Assembly: GCF_023155855.1 (NCBI RefSeq)
Contig: NZ_JAKNUT010000001.1
Location: 186,001-250,000, forward strand
DNA: 64,000 bases
Source of the DNA: Microbacterium aoyamense
GTDB taxonomy: Bacteria; Actinomycetota; Actinomycetes; Actinomycetales; Microbacteriaceae
Direction of reading: 5' to 3'
The position numbers were made by a program, and so were the translations under genes. This document shows positions 1-9,800 of this stretch, one piece after another. Below the pieces are notes generated by a model. It saw nothing but the letters and a program-made list of their open reading frames with translations. It was not told the DNA's origin and did not search any database. Position 1 is the stretch's first letter, and each line of letters opens with the position of its first letter.

Positions 1-168
1 ATCCCTCCCGGGGAAGGCGATGCGTGGATGCTGAGCGATGAGGGAAAGCGCTTCGCCCGCCGCGCTGCCGACGCGTGGGGCGACGCCCAGATCGCGGATG
101 GCGGCGAGCCGGATGCGGCGCGAGCCGCGGCCCACCAGACGTACCTCTTCTACACGGGCCAGGGTTAG
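1..168 (+). CDS. C-terminus of an unidentified protein (partial)
   Basis: An open frame enters from the left edge in frame 1 and ends at a TAG at 166-168, giving about 55 residues ending in FYTGQG. The composition (alternating Asp/Ala/Arg, no Lys clusters) and the tail AAHQTYLFYTG resemble the C-terminal helix of SRPBCC/AHSA1-type small proteins of actinobacteria, but that is a recollection of family style and not a firm assignment. The start lies outside the window. It is followed by a clear promoter for the next gene, so it probably ends its own transcription unit. Confidence 0.45.
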   Translation: MPPGEGDAWMLSDEGKRFARRAADAWGDAQIADGGEPDAARAAAHQTYLFYTGQG

Positions 169-181
169 ACCTGAAAGTCAG

Positions 182-210
182 TTCACATACTCGGACGGCG
201 GGTCTATAGT
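182..210 (+). promoter_or_regulatory. sigma-70-type promoter of the alpha/beta hydrolase
   Basis: TTCACA (182-187) and TATAGT (205-210) are separated by exactly 17 bp and lie about 50 bp before a GGAGG ribosome site and the ATG at 263. This is the best conventional -35/-10 pair at this end of the window. Confidence 0.6.
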
Positions 211-262
211 CGAGGCGACGGGGGCGTGGATGCCGCCGCATGCACTACTCGGAGGAACTCGG

Positions 263-1375
263 ATGCCCCTCTTCGACGGAATCACCGCCCGCATCGTCGA
301 TACGCCGCGCCTGGCGGTCGGCATCCTCGAGCGCGAGGGGGACGATCCGGCGACGGCTCCCGAGCAGACGGTCGTGCTGATCCACGGCAACGTCTCGTCG
401 AGCCTGTTCTGGCAGGAGATCATGCAGGATCTGCCGAGCGATCTGCGCGTGATCGCGATCGACCTGCGCGGCTTCGGGAGCTCGGAGCACGCGCCGATCG
501 ACGCGACCCGCGGGGTGCGCGACTTCAGCGACGACGTGTTCGCGACACTCGAGGCCCTCGGCATCCCCGAGGCCCACCTCGTCGGCTGGTCGATGGGCGG
601 CGGCGTGGTGATGCAGTACGCGCTCGACCACCCCGCCCTCAGTCTCACGCTTCAAGCCCCCGTCTCGCCGTACGGGTTCGGCGGCACCCGTCGCGACGGC
701 TCGCGGCTCACGGCAGACGACGCCGGCACAGGGGGCGGGGGCGCGAACCCCGATTTCGTCCAGCGCCTCACCGATGGCGACACGAGCGACGAGGCCCAGA
801 CCTCGCCGCGGAGCGTCTTCCGCTCGGGCTACGTCGCCGCGGGCTACACGACCGAGCACGAGGACACGTGGGTCGAGTCGATGCTCACGACCTCGACGGC
901 CGACGGAAACTACCCCGGCGACGGGGCGGCCAGCGAGAACTGGCCGGGGTTCGCTGCGGGCGCGAACGGCGTCCTCAACACGATGACACCCGAACACTTC
1001 GACACGTCCGGCATCGTCGACCTCACGGTCAAGCCCCCGATCCTCTGGATTCACGGCACCGCCGATGCGATCGTGTCGGATGCATCGTTCTACGACCTCA
1101 ACTACCTCGGGCAGCTCGGCATCATCCCCGGGTGGCCGGGCGAGGACGTCGCGCCCGCGCAGGAGATGAAGGGGCAGACCCGTGACGTGCTCGGGGCGTA
1201 CGCCGCCGCGGGCGGTGACGTCACCGAGATCGCGCTCGAAGGCGTCGGCCACTCGCCCCACCTCGAGCGTCCGGCCGAGTTCCGGCAGGCGCTGCTCGCC
1301 CGCATCGGCTACGTGGGAGCACCGGCGAACCCCGCGCCGCCGACCGAGGCGATCATCCTCCGCTCGGCCGACTGA
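263..1375 (+). CDS. alpha/beta-hydrolase fold enzyme
   Basis: A 370-residue cytoplasmic alpha/beta hydrolase with unknown substrate. The oxyanion motif is LIHGN near residue 40. The nucleophile elbow GWSMGGG places the serine at residue 110. A C-terminal HGTADAIVS stretch supplies a candidate acid, and GVGHSPHLE supplies the histidine. A long Gly-rich cap insertion lies between the elbow and the acid. The frame stays open further upstream, but ATG 263 follows GGAGG by 7 nt and the conserved fold begins there. It stands alone between a partial gene and a leaderless cation transporter gene. Esterase, haloperoxidase-like or lactonase activity are all possible. Confidence 0.8.
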   Translation: MPLFDGITARIVDTPRLAVGILEREGDDPATAPEQTVVLIHGNVSSSLFWQEIMQDLPSDLRVIAIDLRGFGSSEHAPIDATRGVRDFSDDVFATLEALGIPEAHLVGWSMGGGVVMQYALDHPALSLTLQAPVSPYGFGGTRRDGSRLTADDAGTGGGGANPDFVQRLTDGDTSDEAQTSPRSVFRSGYVAAGYTTEHEDTWVESMLTTSTADGNYPGDGAASENWPGFAAGANGVLNTMTPEHFDTSGIVDLTVKPPILWIHGTADAIVSDASFYDLNYLGQLGIIPGWPGEDVAPAQEMKGQTRDVLGAYAAAGGDVTEIALEGVGHSPHLERPAEFRQALLARIGYVGAPANPAPPTEAIILRSAD

Positions 1376-1406
1376 GCGGTCCACCGGCCGGGTCTAGGCT
1401 TTCGCC

Positions 1407-2372
1407 ATGAGCGCATCCGGCGGCAACAGGGCGATCATCGCCGCGTTCCTCGCGAACATGGGCATCGCCCTGGCGAAGTTCGTCGCGTGGTTCCTCTCGG
1501 GTTCCGCGTCGATGCTCGCCGAGGCGATCCACTCCGTCGCCGACTCGGGCAACCAGCTGCTTCTGCTCCTGGGCGGTCGGCGCGCTCGCAAGGCGGCCGA
1601 CAAGGAGCATCCCTTCGGTCACGGACGCGAACGCTACGTCTATGCCTTCGTCGTCGCGATCATCCTCTTCTCGGTCGGTGGACTCTTCTCGATCTACGAG
1701 GGCGTCGACAAGCTCGTGCACCCGCACGAGCTCGAGAACGTCTGGATCCCCATCGCGGTCCTCGTCATCGCGATCGTGCTCGAGTCGTTCTCGCTGCGGA
1801 CGGCGATCCAAGAGAGCAACCACGTGCGCGAGAAGGGGCAGTCGTGGGTGTCGTTCGTGCGGCGCGCGAAGGCGCCCGAGCTTCCCGTCGTGCTGCTCGA
1901 AGACGTCGCCGCGCTCACGGGCCTCGCATTCGCCCTCTTCGGCGTCGGCATGTCGGCGATCACCCACAACCCCGTCTTCGACGCGATCGGCACGCTCATG
2001 ATCGGCACGCTGCTGATCATCGTCGCGATCACTCTGGGCATCGAGACCAAGAGCCTCCTCGTGGGCGAGGGGGCGACGGATGCCGATCACGACCGCATCG
2101 TGGGCGCCATCGAGAACGGGCCCGAGGTCTTCAAGCTCATCCACATCAAGACGCTCTACCTCGGCCCGGACGAGCTGCTCGTCGCCGCGAAGATCGCGCT
2201 CCCGACCGACAAGACCCTCAACGACGTCGCGCGCGACATCGACATCGTCGAGGCGCGCGTCCGCGCGGCCGTGCCGGCAGCACGGGTCATCTACCTCGAG
2301 CCCGACGTGTACCGCCCGGGCGATGATCCCTCGCCGCCCACGGAAGACATCGTCATCCGCTCGCTCGACTGA
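1407..2372 (+). CDS. cation diffusion facilitator (CDF) family transporter
   Basis: A 321-residue inner-membrane metal/proton antiporter of the CDF family, which exports divalent cations such as Zn, Mn, Co or Fe. The second helix carries the AEAIHSVADS metal motif with H42 and D46; further Asp/His residues lie in helix 5 (EDVAALTG). A hydrophilic C-terminal ferredoxin-like domain (after about residue 205) is typical of the regulatory metal-sensing part. A TAGGCT hexamer ends 6 nt before the ATG with no ribosome site, suggesting a leaderless transcript. Metal specificity cannot be read from the sequence with confidence. Confidence 0.9.
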   Translation: MSASGGNRAIIAAFLANMGIALAKFVAWFLSGSASMLAEAIHSVADSGNQLLLLLGGRRARKAADKEHPFGHGRERYVYAFVVAIILFSVGGLFSIYEGVDKLVHPHELENVWIPIAVLVIAIVLESFSLRTAIQESNHVREKGQSWVSFVRRAKAPELPVVLLEDVAALTGLAFALFGVGMSAITHNPVFDAIGTLMIGTLLIIVAITLGIETKSLLVGEGATDADHDRIVGAIENGPEVFKLIHIKTLYLGPDELLVAAKIALPTDKTLNDVARDIDIVEARVRAAVPAARVIYLEPDVYRPGDDPSPPTEDIVIRSLD

Positions 2373-2388
2373 TCACCGCGGGATCGTC

Positions 2389-2453
2389 GAAGCACACCAT
2401 TCCCGTCGAACCGGACGTCGACGAAGCCGGCTTCGGCGGGAATGGTCGGTCTC
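2389..2453. repeat. 65-bp modular intergenic palindrome
   Basis: Outer 19-bp modules at 2389-2407 and (inverted) 2435-2453 match at 14 of 19 positions, with a central 27 bp that is itself nearly palindromic. The core ACCATTCCCG at 2396-2405 is exactly inverted at 2437-2446. The length and spacing equal those of the element at 56741-56805. Confidence 0.7.
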
Positions 2454-2485
2454 GACGCCGGCCACGCGGCTGGAAGACTGGCGGT

Positions 2486-3415
2486 ATGGAGTACACGATC
2501 TTCACCGAGCCCCAGCAGGGCGCGTCCTACGGCGACCAGCTCGCCTTCGCCCTGGCCGCGGAGCGCGCCGGGTTCGACGCCTTCTTCCGATCCGACCACT
2601 ACATGCGCATGGGCGAGGGCGACGGGATGCCGGGACCGACCGATGCGTGGACGGCGCTCGCCGCGCTCGCGCGCGAGACCTCCCGCATCCGGCTCGGCAC
2701 GCTCGTGTCGTCCGCCACACACCGGCACCCCGCGATCCTTGCGATCCAGGTCGCGCAGGTCGACGAGATGTCCGGTGGGCGCGTCGAGTTCGGCCTCGGC
2801 ACCGGCTGGTTCGAAGCCGAGCATCGGGCCCTCGGCATCCCGTTCCCCGCGAAGCGGTTCGGTCCGTTCGAAGAGCAGCTCCAGATCGTGACCGGCCTGT
2901 GGTCGACCCCGATCGGCGAGACGTTCTCGTTCGCAGGCGAGCACTACCGGTTGCAGGATGCCCCGGCCCTGCCGAAGCCCGTCCAGAAGCGCATGCCGGT
3001 CATCGTCGGCGGGGGCGGCGCACGCCGCACCCCCGAGCTGGCGGCGCGGTACGCGACCGAGTTCAACATCGGGTTCCGCCCCGAGGACGAGATCGGCCCG
3101 ATCCTCGACGGCGTACGCGCCGCGTGCGAGCGGATCGACCGCGACCCCGCGACGCTCAAGCTCTCGGTCGCCCTGACGACCTACGCCGGCGCTTCCGAGG
3201 CTGACGTGTCACGGCGAGCAGCCGCCGTGGGTCGCTCGCTCGACGAGGTCCGCAACGGCGTGAACATCGTCGGCGGCCCCGACGAGATCACCGAGAAGAT
3301 CGAGCGGCTGCGCGCCCTCGGCGCCGATCGCGTGCACTTCCAGCTGCTCGATCTGCAGGAGCCGGAGCACGTCACCTACCTCGGCGAAGAGGTGCTCCCC
3401 CACCTTCCCCGCTGA
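2486..3415 (+). CDS. LLM-class (luciferase-like) F420/flavin-dependent oxidoreductase
   Basis: A 309-residue TIM-barrel oxidoreductase of the bacterial luciferase-like superfamily. The N-terminal stretch with AAERAGFDAFFRSDHYMRMG and the segment RIRLGTLVSSATHRHPA match the cofactor-binding signature of actinobacterial F420-dependent subfamilies, followed by GGRVEFGLGTGWFEAEH. F420 rather than FMN as cofactor is an inference from this similarity and from the host being an actinobacterium. The substrate is unknown. An AAGACT hexamer ends 6 nt before the ATG, consistent with a leaderless transcript. It converges on tadA across a repeat-bearing 156-bp gap. Confidence 0.85.
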   Translation: MEYTIFTEPQQGASYGDQLAFALAAERAGFDAFFRSDHYMRMGEGDGMPGPTDAWTALAALARETSRIRLGTLVSSATHRHPAILAIQVAQVDEMSGGRVEFGLGTGWFEAEHRALGIPFPAKRFGPFEEQLQIVTGLWSTPIGETFSFAGEHYRLQDAPALPKPVQKRMPVIVGGGGARRTPELAARYATEFNIGFRPEDEIGPILDGVRAACERIDRDPATLKLSVALTTYAGASEADVSRRAAAVGRSLDEVRNGVNIVGGPDEITEKIERLRALGADRVHFQLLDLQEPEHVTYLGEEVLPHLPR

Positions 3416-3434
3416 CCTCGGGCACCGCGAGCGC

Positions 3435-3489
3435 GAACCGTCGCGAACGGCCGGGTGCGGCATCCATTCTCGGCCGTCCGAGACGGATC
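3435..3489. repeat. 55-bp modular palindrome, copy 1
   Basis: Module GAACCGTCGCGAACGGCCG (3435-3453) is inverted at 3471-3489 with 16 of 19 matches and a 17-bp centre. It sits inside an exact 31-nt direct repeat (3431-3461) that recurs at 3504-3534. Confidence 0.7.
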
Positions 3490-3507
3490 GCCGCAGGAGT
3501 CACGCGC

Positions 3508-3562
3508 GAACCGTCGCGAACGGCCGGGTGCGGCGGCTCGGCCCGGCCTATCGGGACGGGTC
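3508..3562. repeat. 55-bp modular palindrome, copy 2
   Basis: The same 19-mer recurs exactly at 3508-3526, and a degenerate inverted copy follows at 3544-3562 after the same 17-bp spacing as copy 1. The two copies stand in tandem between the convergent oxidoreductase and tadA genes. Confidence 0.65.
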
Positions 3563-3571
3563 GCGCCGCAC

Positions 3572-4033
3572 TCAGCGGCGGGCGTCGAAGAACGTGCGCA
3601 GGAGAGCGGATGCCTCGGCCTCGCGCACTCCCGCGACGACCTCCACCCGATAGGGCAGCCGCCGGTCTCGCACGACGTCGTACATCGAGCCGGCGGCGCC
3701 CGCCTTCTCGTCCCACGCGCCGAACACGAGACGCGAGACGCGGGACTGCAGCACCGCCCCCGCGCACATGACGCAGGGCTCGAGGGTCACGACGAGCGTG
3801 CACCCTTCGAGGTTCCAGGAGCGGGTGGATGCCGCAGCCGCGCGCAGCGCGACGACCTCCGCGTGCGCGGTCGGATCGTGCGACACTTCGCGCAGATTGC
3901 GACCTTCGCCGATGACGACGCCCGCGGCATCCAGCACGACCGCACCGACGGGCACGTCGTCGGCCTCGCCCGCGAGCGAGGCGAGCTCGAGGGCGCGCTG
4001 CATCGCGGCGAGGTCAGCGGGGTCGATCAGCAC
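3572..4033 (-). CDS. tadA: tRNA adenosine(34) deaminase TadA
   Basis: A 153-residue zinc deaminase that converts wobble A34 to inosine in tRNA-Arg(ACG). The zinc and proton-shuttle motif HAE is at residues 57-59, and the second motif PCVMC is at 86-90 (C87, C90), followed by AGAVLQSR as in bacterial TadA. Length is usual for the family. The start is a GTG at 4033 with TAGTCT exactly 6 nt upstream, again a leaderless arrangement. It is divergent from upp across 34 bp, so the two promoters lie nearly back to back. A generic cytidine/guanine deaminase is the only alternative, and the motifs favour TadA. Confidence 0.92.
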   Translation of the reverse strand: MLIDPADLAAMQRALELASLAGEADDVPVGAVVLDAAGVVIGEGRNLREVSHDPTAHAEVVALRAAAASTRSWNLEGCTLVVTLEPCVMCAGAVLQSRVSRLVFGAWDEKAGAAGSMYDVVRDRRLPYRVEVVAGVREAEASALLRTFFDARR

Positions 4034-5915
4034 ACCACGAGACTACGACCCCGGCTAATCTGGCCCTATGCGCCTGCACGTCGCGGAACACCCGCTCATC
4101 ACCCACAAGCTCACGGTCCTGCGCGACGAGCGCACGCCGTCGCCCGTGTTCCGTCAGCTGACCGAGGAGCTCGTGACGCTGCTCGCGTACGAGGCGACGC
4201 GGAACGTGCGTGTCGAGCCGATCGAGATCCAGACGCCGGTCACGACCACGACGGGCGTCAAGATCAGCGAGCCGCGCCCGCTCGTCGTTCCGATCCTCCG
4301 TGCGGGTCTCGGGATGCTCGAGGGAATGGTCAAACTGCTCCCCACCGCCGAGGTCGGGTTCCTCGGCATGGCGCGCAACGAAGAGACGCTCGAGCCGACG
4401 ACCTACGCCGAGCGCCTTCCCGACGACCTGAGCGACCGCCAGTGCTTCGTGCTCGACCCGATGCTCGCGACGGGCGGTTCGCTCGGCGCCGCGATCGAGT
4501 TCCTCTTCAACCGCGGCGCGCAGGACGTCACGGCGATCTGCATCCTCGGCGCGCCCGAGGGCGTCGCCGCGATCGAGACGCAGGTCGAGGGCCGCGACGT
4601 GACCCTCGTGCTGGGCTCGCTCGACGAGCGGCTCAACGAGAAGGGCTACATCGTGCCCGGCCTCGGCGACGCCGGCGATCGGCTCTACGGCACAGTCTGA
4701 AGCTCGCGGGACGCGTCTGACGGCGGCGGTGGGCTGCGGCATCCCGAACCCGACGACGGCGATGGGCGTGAGCGCGCGACCGTTGAAGCGGGTCGCCGTG
4801 ACAGCGGTGTACGCGCCCATGACGGGGCTCGCCACGAGGTCGCCGACGACGAGGTCAGGCAGCATCGCCTCACGCGCGACGACGTCGGTCGAGTCGCACG
4901 TCGGCCCGGCGACGGTCGACCAGCGGTGGGCGTCGGGCTCGGCTCCGAACAGCTCGCGCACAGCGAAGACGAGCGGTTGCACGTCCTCGGCGATGACGTT
5001 CGAGTACGAGCCGTAGACGCCGTCGTCGAGGTAGTACCAGCGCCCGTCGCCCCGCTCGGCGACACCGACGACGCTCGTGATCAGAGTCATGCTCTCGGCG
5101 ACGAGGATGCGTCCGGGCTCGGCGATGATGTCGAGCCGGTGCGCGTACGGCTCGAGCACCGCACGCAGACGAGCGCCGAGGGTCTCGATCGACGACACGG
5201 GCTCGTCGTAGGCGACGGGGAAGCCTCCCCCGATGTCGAGCACGGTGAACCGCAGGCCATGCTCGCGCTCGAGCGCGTCCATGAGGGCGAGCGTCTCGGT
5301 CACCGCGGTCGCGAAACGGTCGGGATCGTCGAGTTGGCTGCCGACATGGAAGCTGAACCCCGCGATGCGGATGCCGCGGGCACGCGCGATGCCGAGCAGC
5401 CTGCCCGCCTCGACCGGGCCGACACCGAACTTCGTCGACAGGTCGCTCTTGGCGTGCGGGCTGCGGTACGCGAGCCGCACGAGCAGGCGCACGTCAGGGG
5501 GCGCGCCCTCGAACTTCGCCAGCTCGGTCTCGTTGTCGACGACGAAGGTGCGGACTCCGGCATCCATCGCCTCGACGATCTCGGACGGCTTCTTGATGGG
5601 ATGCGTGTGGATGACGCGATCCGCATGGATCCCGTGGCGGCGGACGATCGCGAGCTCCTCGCCCGTCGCGACGTCGAAGCAGCACTCGTCGCCCGCGAGC
5701 GCCGCGATGACGGCGTCGTCGGCGAGCGCTTTCACGGCGTAGTGGAAGCGGACGAAAGGCAGAGCGGCGCGCAGTCGGCGGTACTGCCGCCGCACGCGCT
5801 CGGGCGACAGCAGGAGCAGCGGGGTGCCGTGCACCGCGAGCGCGGCGCGCGCCGCGTCGCTCGACAGCAGCGCCGCGGTCTCGCGCCGGCGGAGGTCCAC
5901 CAGCTCGGCGTTCAT
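4014..5915 (-). CDS. type III PLP-dependent decarboxylase (ornithine/diaminopimelate decarboxylase-like) with antisense C-terminal extension
   Basis: About 390 N-terminal residues form an alanine-racemase-fold decarboxylase. The PLP lysine is in FHYAVKA near residue 57, HVGSQ lies further on, the Gly loop is DIGGGFPV, the phosphate motif is EPGRIL, and the substrate loop is AGPTCDSTD. The family decarboxylates ornithine, lysine or diaminopimelate; the substrate here is unresolved. The ATG at 5915 overlaps the upstream membrane gene by 4 nt (ATGA), so the two are translationally coupled. The frame fails to stop after the family C-terminus (around 4740). It runs on through the antisense of all of upp to a TGA at 4014, adding about 240 residues of shadow-like composition. 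A shifted frame stops at 4685. A lost stop or one-base error is likely. Confidence 0.75.
   Translation of the reverse strand: MNAELVDLRRRETAALLSSDAARAALAVHGTPLLLLSPERVRRQYRRLRAALPFVRFHYAVKALADDAVIAALAGDECCFDVATGEELAIVRRHGIHADRVIHTHPIKKPSEIVEAMDAGVRTFVVDNETELAKFEGAPPDVRLLVRLAYRSPHAKSDLSTKFGVGPVEAGRLLGIARARGIRIAGFSFHVGSQLDDPDRFATAVTETLALMDALEREHGLRFTVLDIGGGFPVAYDEPVSSIETLGARLRAVLEPYAHRLDIIAEPGRILVAESMTLITSVVGVAERGDGRWYYLDDGVYGSYSNVIAEDVQPLVFAVRELFGAEPDAHRWSTVAGPTCDSTDVVAREAMLPDLVVGDLVASPVMGAYTAVTATRFNGRALTPIAVVGFGMPQPTAAVRRVPRASDCAVEPIAGVAEAGHDVALLVEPLVERAQHEGHVAALDLRLDRGDALGRAEDADRRDVLRAAVEEELDRGAERTARREHRVEHEALAVAQVVGKALGVGRRLERLFVARHAEEPDLGGGEQFDHSLEHPETRTEDRNDERARLADLDARRGRDRRLDLDRLDTHVPRRLVREQRHELLGQLTEHGRRRALVAQDRELVGDERVFRDVQAHRARLAGVVVSWCADRPR
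4068..4700 (+). CDS. upp: uracil phosphoribosyltransferase
   Basis: A 210-residue pyrimidine salvage enzyme that makes UMP from uracil and PRPP in the cytosol. The PRPP loop [10 protein letters not shown] lies near residues 124-133 and the uracil-binding C-terminal segment [12 protein letters not shown] closes the protein, both diagnostic of Upp. TAATCT (4056-4061) ends 6 nt before the ATG with no ribosome site, so the transcript is probably leaderless. The whole gene is overlapped on the other strand by the unusually long reading frame of the PLP decarboxylase. Confidence 0.95.
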   Translation: MRLHVAEHPLITHKLTVLRDERTPSPVFRQLTEELVTLLAYEATRNVRVEPIEIQTPVTTTTGVKISEPRPLVVPILRAGLGMLEGMVKLLPTAEVGFLGMARNEETLEPTTYAERLPDDLSDRQCFVLDPMLATGGSLGAAIEFLFNRGAQDVTAICILGAPEGVAAIETQVEGRDVTLVLGSLDERLNEKGYIVPGLGDAGDRLYGTV

Positions 5916-6427
5916 GCCGCCGGCTCCTTCGCGGCGCGCCGCCGCAGGCCGATCTTGTCGGTGAGGGTGAAAGCTCCCGCGGCGACGGCGTAGAAGATCA
6001 CGTCGGCGACGAGCTTGCCCGCGAGGAGGCCCCACACCGGATCCTGAAGGAGTGTCACGCCGAGGAGGAGCGCAGCCGGTCGGATGAGCAGCGTGTCGAG
6101 GATCTCGGCTGCTCCGAACTCGGCGACGAGCAGCAGGAAGGTCGCTGCGACGAGCTTGCGCCCCGAGACGCCGAGCCGGGACTGTTCGAGTCCGACCGAG
6201 ATCGCGAGGACGACGTAGAAGCCGATGAACTCTCCCAGCAGCGCAGCGACCGCGATCGCTGCCGGGTGATCGGTCCAGAAGGTGACGGCGAGGCCCGCGA
6301 CGATCATGGCCGCCGTGCCGGCGATCTCGGCGGGCAGGTAGCGGACGATCCAGAACACGAAGCCGCGGCGGCGCTTCGGCGCCTCGTCCTCGATGGATGC
6401 CTCGGCGGCGTGCTCGATGGTGGTCAT
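5912..6427 (-). CDS. polytopic membrane protein coupled to the PLP decarboxylase
   Basis: A 171-residue integral membrane protein with a charged N-terminus (RRRGF) followed by about four or five hydrophobic segments and a basic C-terminus ([12 protein letters not shown]). I do not recognise a named family. It may be related to GtrA-like or transporter-like small membrane proteins. A strong AGGAGGAAGG ribosome site precedes the ATG at 6427, and its stop overlaps the decarboxylase start by 4 nt, so the pair is almost certainly an operon. Export or uptake of the amine or amino acid handled by the decarboxylase is a contextual guess only. Confidence 0.7.
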   Translation of the reverse strand: MTTIEHAAEASIEDEAPKRRRGFVFWIVRYLPAEIAGTAAMIVAGLAVTFWTDHPAAIAVAALLGEFIGFYVVLAISVGLEQSRLGVSGRKLVAATFLLLVAEFGAAEILDTLLIRPAALLLGVTLLQDPVWGLLAGKLVADVIFYAVAAGAFTLTDKIGLRRRAAKEPAA

Positions 6428-6475
6428 GCGCGATCCCTTCCTCCTGCTGAGAGGAAGCGACCCGCGACCTGATAC

Positions 6476-6799
6476 TCAGTCGTCGAGCAGCGGACCGGAC
6501 GGAGACCGGCGACCGGTCTCCTGCTCCCAGAACTCGAGCTGCTGCGTGAGCGCCTTCGCGAGTTCGAACACCTGCTCGGGTGGGATCCGGATGCGGCTCA
6601 CGACGCGCGCCGGCACGATCGTGCGGTGCTCGCCCGTCTCGGCGTCGATCGCGTCATGCGGCGGTTGCGCGAGTGTGAGGAAGTCCATGACGAAGACGGT
6701 CGGCGTGTGCCAGACGTTCGCGAAATCGGCGTAGTGTCCGGCGATCTCTTCGGGTGGCAGGTCGATCTCGAACTGGCGGGGTGCGTCGTCATCTGCCAC
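6476..6799 (-). CDS. DUF3467 family protein
   Basis: A 107-residue soluble protein. The blocks YADFANVWHTPTVFVMDF and RIRIPPEQVFELAKALTQQL are characteristic of DUF3467, a small conserved family of unknown function found in many bacteria. The start is a GTG at 6799 behind GGAGG. It has its own ribosome site and lies about 50 bp from both neighbours, on the same strand as the helicase gene upstream. No catalytic residues are evident. Confidence 0.8.
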   Translation of the reverse strand: MADDDAPRQFEIDLPPEEIAGHYADFANVWHTPTVFVMDFLTLAQPPHDAIDAETGEHRTIVPARVVSRIRIPPEQVFELAKALTQQLEFWEQETGRRSPSGPLLDD

Positions 6800-6850
6800 G
6801 GGGACCTCCGTCGGGACGTGAGCGTGCCGAGAGTCTACGCGCGGCGGATG

Positions 6851-9800
6851 TCAGGGATGCCCGACGAGTCGAGCGAAGCCGCTGAGACGCGCGACGCCTT
6901 CGGCCGTGTACGGCAGATCGTCGAGCAGCCCCGGCGAGTAGACGAGGTATGCGGTGTGCATCGCACGCGAGATCGCAACGTTGAGGCGATTGCGCAGCAG
7001 CAGGAACTCGAGGCCACGCGGGGCATCCCGTCCCGACGACGCGGCGAGCGAGACGATCGCGACCGCGGCTTCCTGCCCCTGGAACCGATCGACCGTGCCG
7101 ACCGGGACGTCGGGGAATCCGGCGGCTGCCAGAGCCTCTTCGACCGCGACCTGCTGGGCGTTGTACGGCGTCACGATGATCAGGTCGCTCTGCTCGAGTG
7201 GGCGGGGCTCGCGCGGCGTCGTGACGCCGTCGTCATCCACGCGGATGTCATGCCACTCGCGGCCGAGCAGATCGCGCACGATCCCCACGACGACGGCGGC
7301 CTCTTCGAGGGACTGCGTCGCGTTGCCGTGGTGGCGCACGGGAACCGTCTCGAGGCCCGCCGGGATCCCCTCGAGCACGCGTAGCGCCGTCGAGGGATGC
7401 GCCGCGAGCTCGCCCCGGTAGGACAGCACCGAGACGGGGCCTGCGACGGCGGGATGCATCCGCCATGTGCGGGCGAGGAAGTAGCCGAACTCGGCCGGGA
7501 TGACGTCGGAGCCGTCCATCACCCAGCCGAGCGCCGAGGTGTCGACGGGCTCCGGGTGCGTGCCCTGGCTCACCTGGGGCAGCTGCTGCGGATCACCGAG
7601 CAGGAGCAGACGGGATGCAGCGAGCGACACCGCGATCGTCGAGGCGAGCGAGAACTGCCCGGCCTCGTCGATCACGAGCAGGTCGAGGCTGCCGCGCGGA
7701 ATGCGTCCCTCGTGCGCGAAGTCCCACGCCGTGCCGCCGACGACGAAGCCGCCGGACTGCTCGGCGGCGAACGCCGCGACGCCGTTCTTGGGGATGACCG
7801 TGAACGAGAGGTCCGGGGCATCCGTCTTCGGCGCCTTGGCGACCTGCGTCTTCGGAACCCCGGCCGCCACGATGCGGTCGAGCATGTTCTCGATGACCGC
7901 GTGCGACTGCGCGACGACGCCGATCTTGAAGCCGTGATCCCGCACCAGCCGCGCGATCACGTGCGACCCCACGTACGTCTTGCCGGTGCCCGGAGGACCC
8001 TGGACCGCGAGGTAGCTCCGGTCGAGGTCGAGGATCGCCCGCGTGATCGCGTCGACGTCGTCGCCGACGGATGCCGGCAGCGAGCGACCGTCGCGCAGGC
8101 GCGGTGGGCGGCGGAGCAGGATATCGGTGCCCGGGTCGCGCGGAAGCTCGGGCGACGCGGCGATGACGGCATCCGCCCACGCGTCGATCGCGGCCTGCTG
8201 GTTGCCCGCGGGCGGAGGCGACGCGGGGGTCAGCGCGAGCGGCAGTTCGCTCCACGTGATGCCGTCGACGGCGCGCTCTTCGACGATGACGCCGTCATCG
8301 AGCGTCTCGAGCACGGTGATGCTCCGAGCCGAGTGGATCCACCGGGGCATCGCGTCGAACGGGTACGGAGCGGGCAGCTCGTACAGCGCGAACGGGTTCG
8401 TGCCGACCGCGAGCCGCGTGCCGGGAGCGAGCTCGCCGCGCAGCTCGACGATGCGGCGCTCGCCGCCGCGCCCGCTTTCGAGGAAGTGCCAGTCCTCGGT
8501 GACTCGGGAGCGCTCGGGGTCGATCGCGATGACATCGCGCGACTCCTCCCACAGTGACAGGGGCTCGCGCAGCCGCAGGTAGTGCGTGGCCCAGAACGAC
8601 TTCGCCTCGCGCGGGTAGTAGTCGATCGCAGCCGAGCCGAGCCGCAGTGCCTGGGACTCGCGCTCTGGTCGCCCCTCGGCGAGGCGCTCGAGCGTGAGGG
8701 CCCGGACGGACGGCTCGTACGCGGTCTCACTCGGGTCGAGGTTGGGTGTCGGCCGCAGGCCGGCCTCGCGCGCGCGGTCGACGAGCCAGTCGCGCAGGCG
8801 CAAGGTCGAGACGCAGTCGTAGCGGTTGTAGTCGGCGAGGTCGGCGAGGATCGCGGCGGACTCGGCATCCATCCCCTCGTCCGCCAACGCCCGCGCCTGC
8901 ACGTACTGGACGATCGAGTCGTCGCCCTTCTGCACGTCGCTCGTGCGCACATCGTCGCCCATGTAGAGCGGCTCGAGCTTCTTGATCGAGTACGAGCGGG
9001 AGCCGACCCGCAGTGCCCGCCGCACCACGGGGTAGAGGTCGACGAAGACGCCGTCGCGCAGCAGCCGGTCGACGTCCGCCTCGCGCACGCCGTAGCGCGC
9101 CGCCATCGCGAGCAGATGCGTCGGCTCGTAGGGGGCGTAGTGGTAGATGTGCATGTCGGGGTACTGCAGCCGCCGCAGACTCACGATGTCGAGGAACGTC
9201 TCGAGCGCCTTCTTCTCGTCGGCGAAGGTGTGCGCCCACAGCGCGGTGTACTGCTCGTGAAGATCGACCCACCCGAACAGGTAGTCGATGCCCCACACCG
9301 TCGGGTCGCCCTCGGTGTGCAGCGGATCGCCCTCGAAGTCGAAGAAGAGGTCGCCGCGATCGGGCCGGGGCAGCGCCCCGAGTGCCTTGGGCTGGACCAC
9401 CTCGTAGGTCGGGATCGGGGTCTTCTCGATCGTCGCGACGACCCCGCCCGCGGGGCTGTCGAGCTGGAGCCGTGCCTGCGTGCGCAGCATGCGGAAGGTG
9501 TCGGCGTTCATGCGCGGCGGGGCCGCGCCAGCGTCGGCGAGCTCGTCGATCGTGACGATGCCCTCAGCGCGCAAGCGGGCGCGCTGGACGGGCCGCATGC
9601 CGGCGACGAGCAGGAGGTCGCGGGATGCCTCGACCTCGAGCTCACAGGTCGCGCAGCGACCGCACGCCACGACACCGAGTTCGCCGCGGTCGTCACCCCA
9701 CGCGATCGGCGCTCCCTCGCTGCCGAGATCGAGCCGTCGGTCGGCGATGAGCGCCTCGAGCCGTGCCCGGCGCAGCCGGAACACCGGCAGGAGATCGTCG

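Noticed and set aside
3431..3534. The repeated 31-mers as a possible CRISPR array
   Set aside because: Only two copies, each palindromic with an inverted partner, and no cas genes nearby.
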